Shown here: piece after piece, positions 61,928-64,000 of the stretch
Layout of the letters: every line of letters begins with the position of its first letter
Position numbering within the stretch: the first letter of the stretch is position 1
From: JAPOXK01 sp965220315
GTDB taxonomy: Bacteria; Chloroflexota; Dehalococcoidia; Bin125
Direction: 5' to 3'
Length of the DNA stretch: 64,000 nt
NCBI GenBank assembly: GCA_965220315.1
Contig: CBDCPP010000001.1
Span: 868,001-932,000, forward strand
Position numbers and translations under genes: made by a program
The notes under the pieces: generated by a model
Seen by the model: the letters and a program-made list of their open reading frames with translations, nothing else
Told to the model about the DNA's origin: nothing
Databases searched by the model: none

Positions 61928-64000
61928 ATGACTGAAGTGCTTCCGGCCGCACAGGGCTCTACTAACGGCCAATCAGAACGATTTCTCCAAGGGCTCAGCT
62001 CCGCGCAAGCTGAAGCCGTCGTGGTTCCAGGTGGTCCACTGCTCGTGCTGGCTGGGCCGGGGAGCGGGAAGACGCGCGTGATCGCGCACCGCATCGCCTA
62101 TTTGCTCCAGGGTGACCTTGCTCCTTGGGAGATGCTCGCCGTCACGTTCACCAACAAGGCAGCCCGAGAGATGCGGGCGCGCGTGCAGACGCTGCTCGAG
62201 CACGAAGCGGACGGCCTCACGCTCGGTACGTTCCACGCGATCTGCGCGCGCATGCTTCGCCGCGATGGGCAGGCGCTCGGTATTGATCGCGACTTCAACA
62301 TCTTCGATACCGGCGACCAGTTGGTGCTTGTCAAGCAAGCGGTCTCGGCGCTCGGTATCGATCCGAAGCGATATCCTCCGCGCGCTTTACTCCATGGCGT
62401 TTCCAAGGCGAAGAGCGAAGGACTCTCGCTTGCCGACCTGCAGCGGCGTAGTAGTAGCTACTTCGAGGAGATCGTGGTGCGCGTTTTCGAACACTACACG
62501 GCTCTACTGGGCACCCACGGCGGTCTTGACTTCGACGACCTTCTCCTGCGCGTTCTGGAGCTGTTCGAGACGGTTCCGGAAGCGCGAGAGCGCTACCAGG
62601 ATCGTTACCGGCACGTACTCGTCGACGAATTCCAAGACACCAACCTGGTGCAGTACCGGTTGGCGCGCGCGTGGGCGGCGGGCACGGGAAATCTGACCGT
62701 TGTCGGCGACCCCGACCAGACGATCTATTCTTGGCGCTCGGCCGATATCCGCAACATCTTGCATTTCAAACGCGATCATCCGGAGACGAGGGTGGTTCGC
62801 TTGGAACAGAATTACCGATCGACCAAGGCGATTCTGCGTGCCGCCGACGCAGTGATCCAAAAGGCGGCGCAGCGTTTGCATAAGTCGCTTTGGACCGAGA
62901 ACGAAGCCGGCGACCTTCCCGTCGTCCATGAGGCCTACAACGAGATCGAGGAAGCCCAGTTCGTCGTCGACGAGCTGCAGCGCCACCGGGCGGCAGGTGA
63001 GTGGGAGCCAGGTGATGTCGCCGTCATGTACCGCACCAACGCCCAGTCGCGCGTACTGGAGGAGGGATTCCAGCAGGCGGGACTGCCCTATCGCATAGTC
63101 GGCGCTACGCGCTTCTATGAGCGTAAGGAGATCAAAGACCTGCTTGCCTATCTGCGGTTGATCCACAATCCGAGCGACTCGGTCTCCTTCGCTCGCATCG
63201 TCAACGTGCCTAGCCGGGGAATCGGCAAGCGCACGCGGGACGTGCTGGCTGCGTGGGGCGCCGAGCGTAACCTCTCCGCCTTTGGCGCGGCTGCGGCCAT
63301 CGATGAGACCGCCGGTCCGGCGGTTGCATCGCGGGTCGTGCCCTCACTACAGGCGTTCGTCGAGATGATCGAGGAAGGGAGACGACTGGCCAGCGAAGCT
63401 GCCGTTGTGGAACTCTTGGACTTCGTGCTGCGGAAGACCGGCTATCGCGAGTACCTCTCCGACGAGTTCGACGATGCCGAAGAGCGCTGGGAGAATCTCC
63501 AGGAGCTGAGCACCGTCGCCAGCGGCTATGACGGACTGCTGCCCGATCGTGCGCTTCCGGCGTTCCTAGAGGGCGTGGCGCTGGTCTCCGACCAAGATGG
63601 GCTCGATAGTGGTCCACCCAATGCCATCTCCCTCCTCACGCTCCATACCGCGAAAGGGCTTGAGTTCCCCGTCGTCTTCCTCGTCGGCATGGAGGAGGGC
63701 GTGCTTCCGCATGTCCACGCATTCGATGATCCAGACTCTTTGGAGGAAGAGCGGCGCCTCTGCTACGTGGGTATCACGCGCGCGCAACAGCGCCTTTACT
63801 TGCTCTATGCGTTTCGACGCGCGCTTGCTGGCAACGTTGGCCATAATCCCCCGTCGCGTTACTTGGCCGATATCCCAGCAGAAGCCATCGATGCGCGAGG
63901 TCGGACGACACCTGCAGCCGCCACGCCTGCGGCTACTGCTCACGGCCCCCGCACCCACACGTGGGACGACTACGACGGCGTCGATGTGGAACCGTTGCCG
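61928..64000 (+). CDS. uvrD: UvrD/PcrA-family DNA helicase (partial, right edge)
   Basis: The first 691 codons. Motif I is LLVLAGPGSGKTRVIAHR, motif Ia VTFTNKAAREM, motif II HVLVDEFQDTN, motif III VVGDPDQTIYSWR, motif IV LEQNYRS, motif V LLTLHTAKGLEFPVVFLVG and motif VI EERRLCYVGITRAQ. This is an SF1A 3'-5' helicase for repair and replication. The C-terminus is past the edge. Start ATG 61928 lies at the end of a short leader. Confidence 0.95.
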   Translation, partial: MTEVLPAAQGSTNGQSERFLQGLSSAQAEAVVVPGGPLLVLAGPGSGKTRVIAHRIAYLLQGDLAPWEMLAVTFTNKAAREMRARVQTLLEHEADGLTLGTFHAICARMLRRDGQALGIDRDFNIFDTGDQLVLVKQAVSALGIDPKRYPPRALLHGVSKAKSEGLSLADLQRRSSSYFEEIVVRVFEHYTALLGTHGGLDFDDLLLRVLELFETVPEARERYQDRYRHVLVDEFQDTNLVQYRLARAWAAGTGNLTVVGDPDQTIYSWRSADIRNILHFKRDHPETRVVRLEQNYRSTKAILRAADAVIQKAAQRLHKSLWTENEAGDLPVVHEAYNEIEEAQFVVDELQRHRAAGEWEPGDVAVMYRTNAQSRVLEEGFQQAGLPYRIVGATRFYERKEIKDLLAYLRLIHNPSDSVSFARIVNVPSRGIGKRTRDVLAAWGAERNLSAFGAAAAIDETAGPAVASRVVPSLQAFVEMIEEGRRLASEAAVVELLDFVLRKTGYREYLSDEFDDAEERWENLQELSTVASGYDGLLPDRALPAFLEGVALVSDQDGLDSGPPNAISLLTLHTAKGLEFPVVFLVGMEEGVLPHVHAFDDPDSLEEERRLCYVGITRAQQRLYLLYAFRRALAGNVGHNPPSRYLADIPAEAIDARGRTTPAAATPAATAHGPRTHTWDDYDGVDVEPLP

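Noticed and set aside
1..64000. CRISPR array
   Set aside because: No regularly spaced repeats were seen; the only direct repeats are the pair at 44747/45268 and the 20-base tandem at 59929.

Overview
The window reads as GC-rich bacterial chromosome, probably Chloroflexota. That placement is an inference: the gene set (LL-diaminopimelate aminotransferase, GlcDEF, CaiB-type CoA transferase, LLM flavin enzymes, NIPSNAP, LppX/LprG-like lipoprotein next to a DHA2 exporter, DRTGG/BioD-like protein, starts with little or no leader) fits that phylum, but there is no rRNA here to prove it.

Layout. 1-2.5 kb: end of dapL, hflX with an apparent AUA start, a flavodoxin-like protein and a QueD/PTPS-like enzyme. 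2.6-5 kb: an arsenic block (Cys-rich PadR-type regulator with a palindromic operator, a 77-aa protein, ArsM arsenite methyltransferase, DUF169 protein). 5-7 kb: a DinB-like protein, a possible one-helix membrane peptide, and a RHH plus Mrr_N-type DNA-binding protein without a nuclease domain. 7-20 kb: catabolic and redox genes for acyl-CoA and small-molecule oxidation (LLM oxidoreductase, SDR, two enoyl-CoA hydratases, acyl-CoA dehydrogenase, Rieske protein, flavin reductase, DapB-like dehydrogenase, NIPSNAP), a short SppA and glcDEF. 20-29 kb: BioY, then a disturbed patch with an IS481-like transposase remnant, an LppX-like lipoprotein/MFS pair, a decayed GAF-PAS-histidine kinase, CinA, a UspA protein, an MFS transporter and a second, decayed LppX-like lipoprotein. 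29-44 kb: CoA transferase, MBL hydrolase, DHA2 exporter, gltBD, class III aminotransferase, molybdopterin oxidoreductase, a zinc-ribbon peptide and a VTT membrane protein.

44.7-55 kb is the accessory region. Two 66-bp repeats that resemble IS21-type ends flank a small Cys-rich secreted peptide. Next comes a 1304-aa protein of unknown family with a C-terminal PD-(D/E)XK nuclease signature, whose ribosome-binding site and first start codon lie inside a long hairpin. A DUF2511 lipoprotein runs divergently from it. Then follow a small membrane protein, an HTH/membrane-protein operon with a palindromic operator candidate, about 1.4 kb without a recognisable gene, and a large serine recombinase whose last 13 codons and stop lie inside an intact tRNA-Asn gene. 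This suggests an integrative element at a tRNA; I could not find its other end.

55-64 kb returns to core genes: tRNA-Leu/Gln/Asn, a ferritin-like protein, a CNNM/CorC transporter, pabB-pabC, tRNA-Phe, a DRTGG protein, a zinc-ribbon membrane protein and the first 691 codons of a UvrD/PcrA helicase. The strongest candidate for something undescribed is the 45.5-49.4 kb nuclease-like gene with its hairpin leader. The Cys-rich PadR/ArsM block and the tRNA-Asn recombinase boundary come next.
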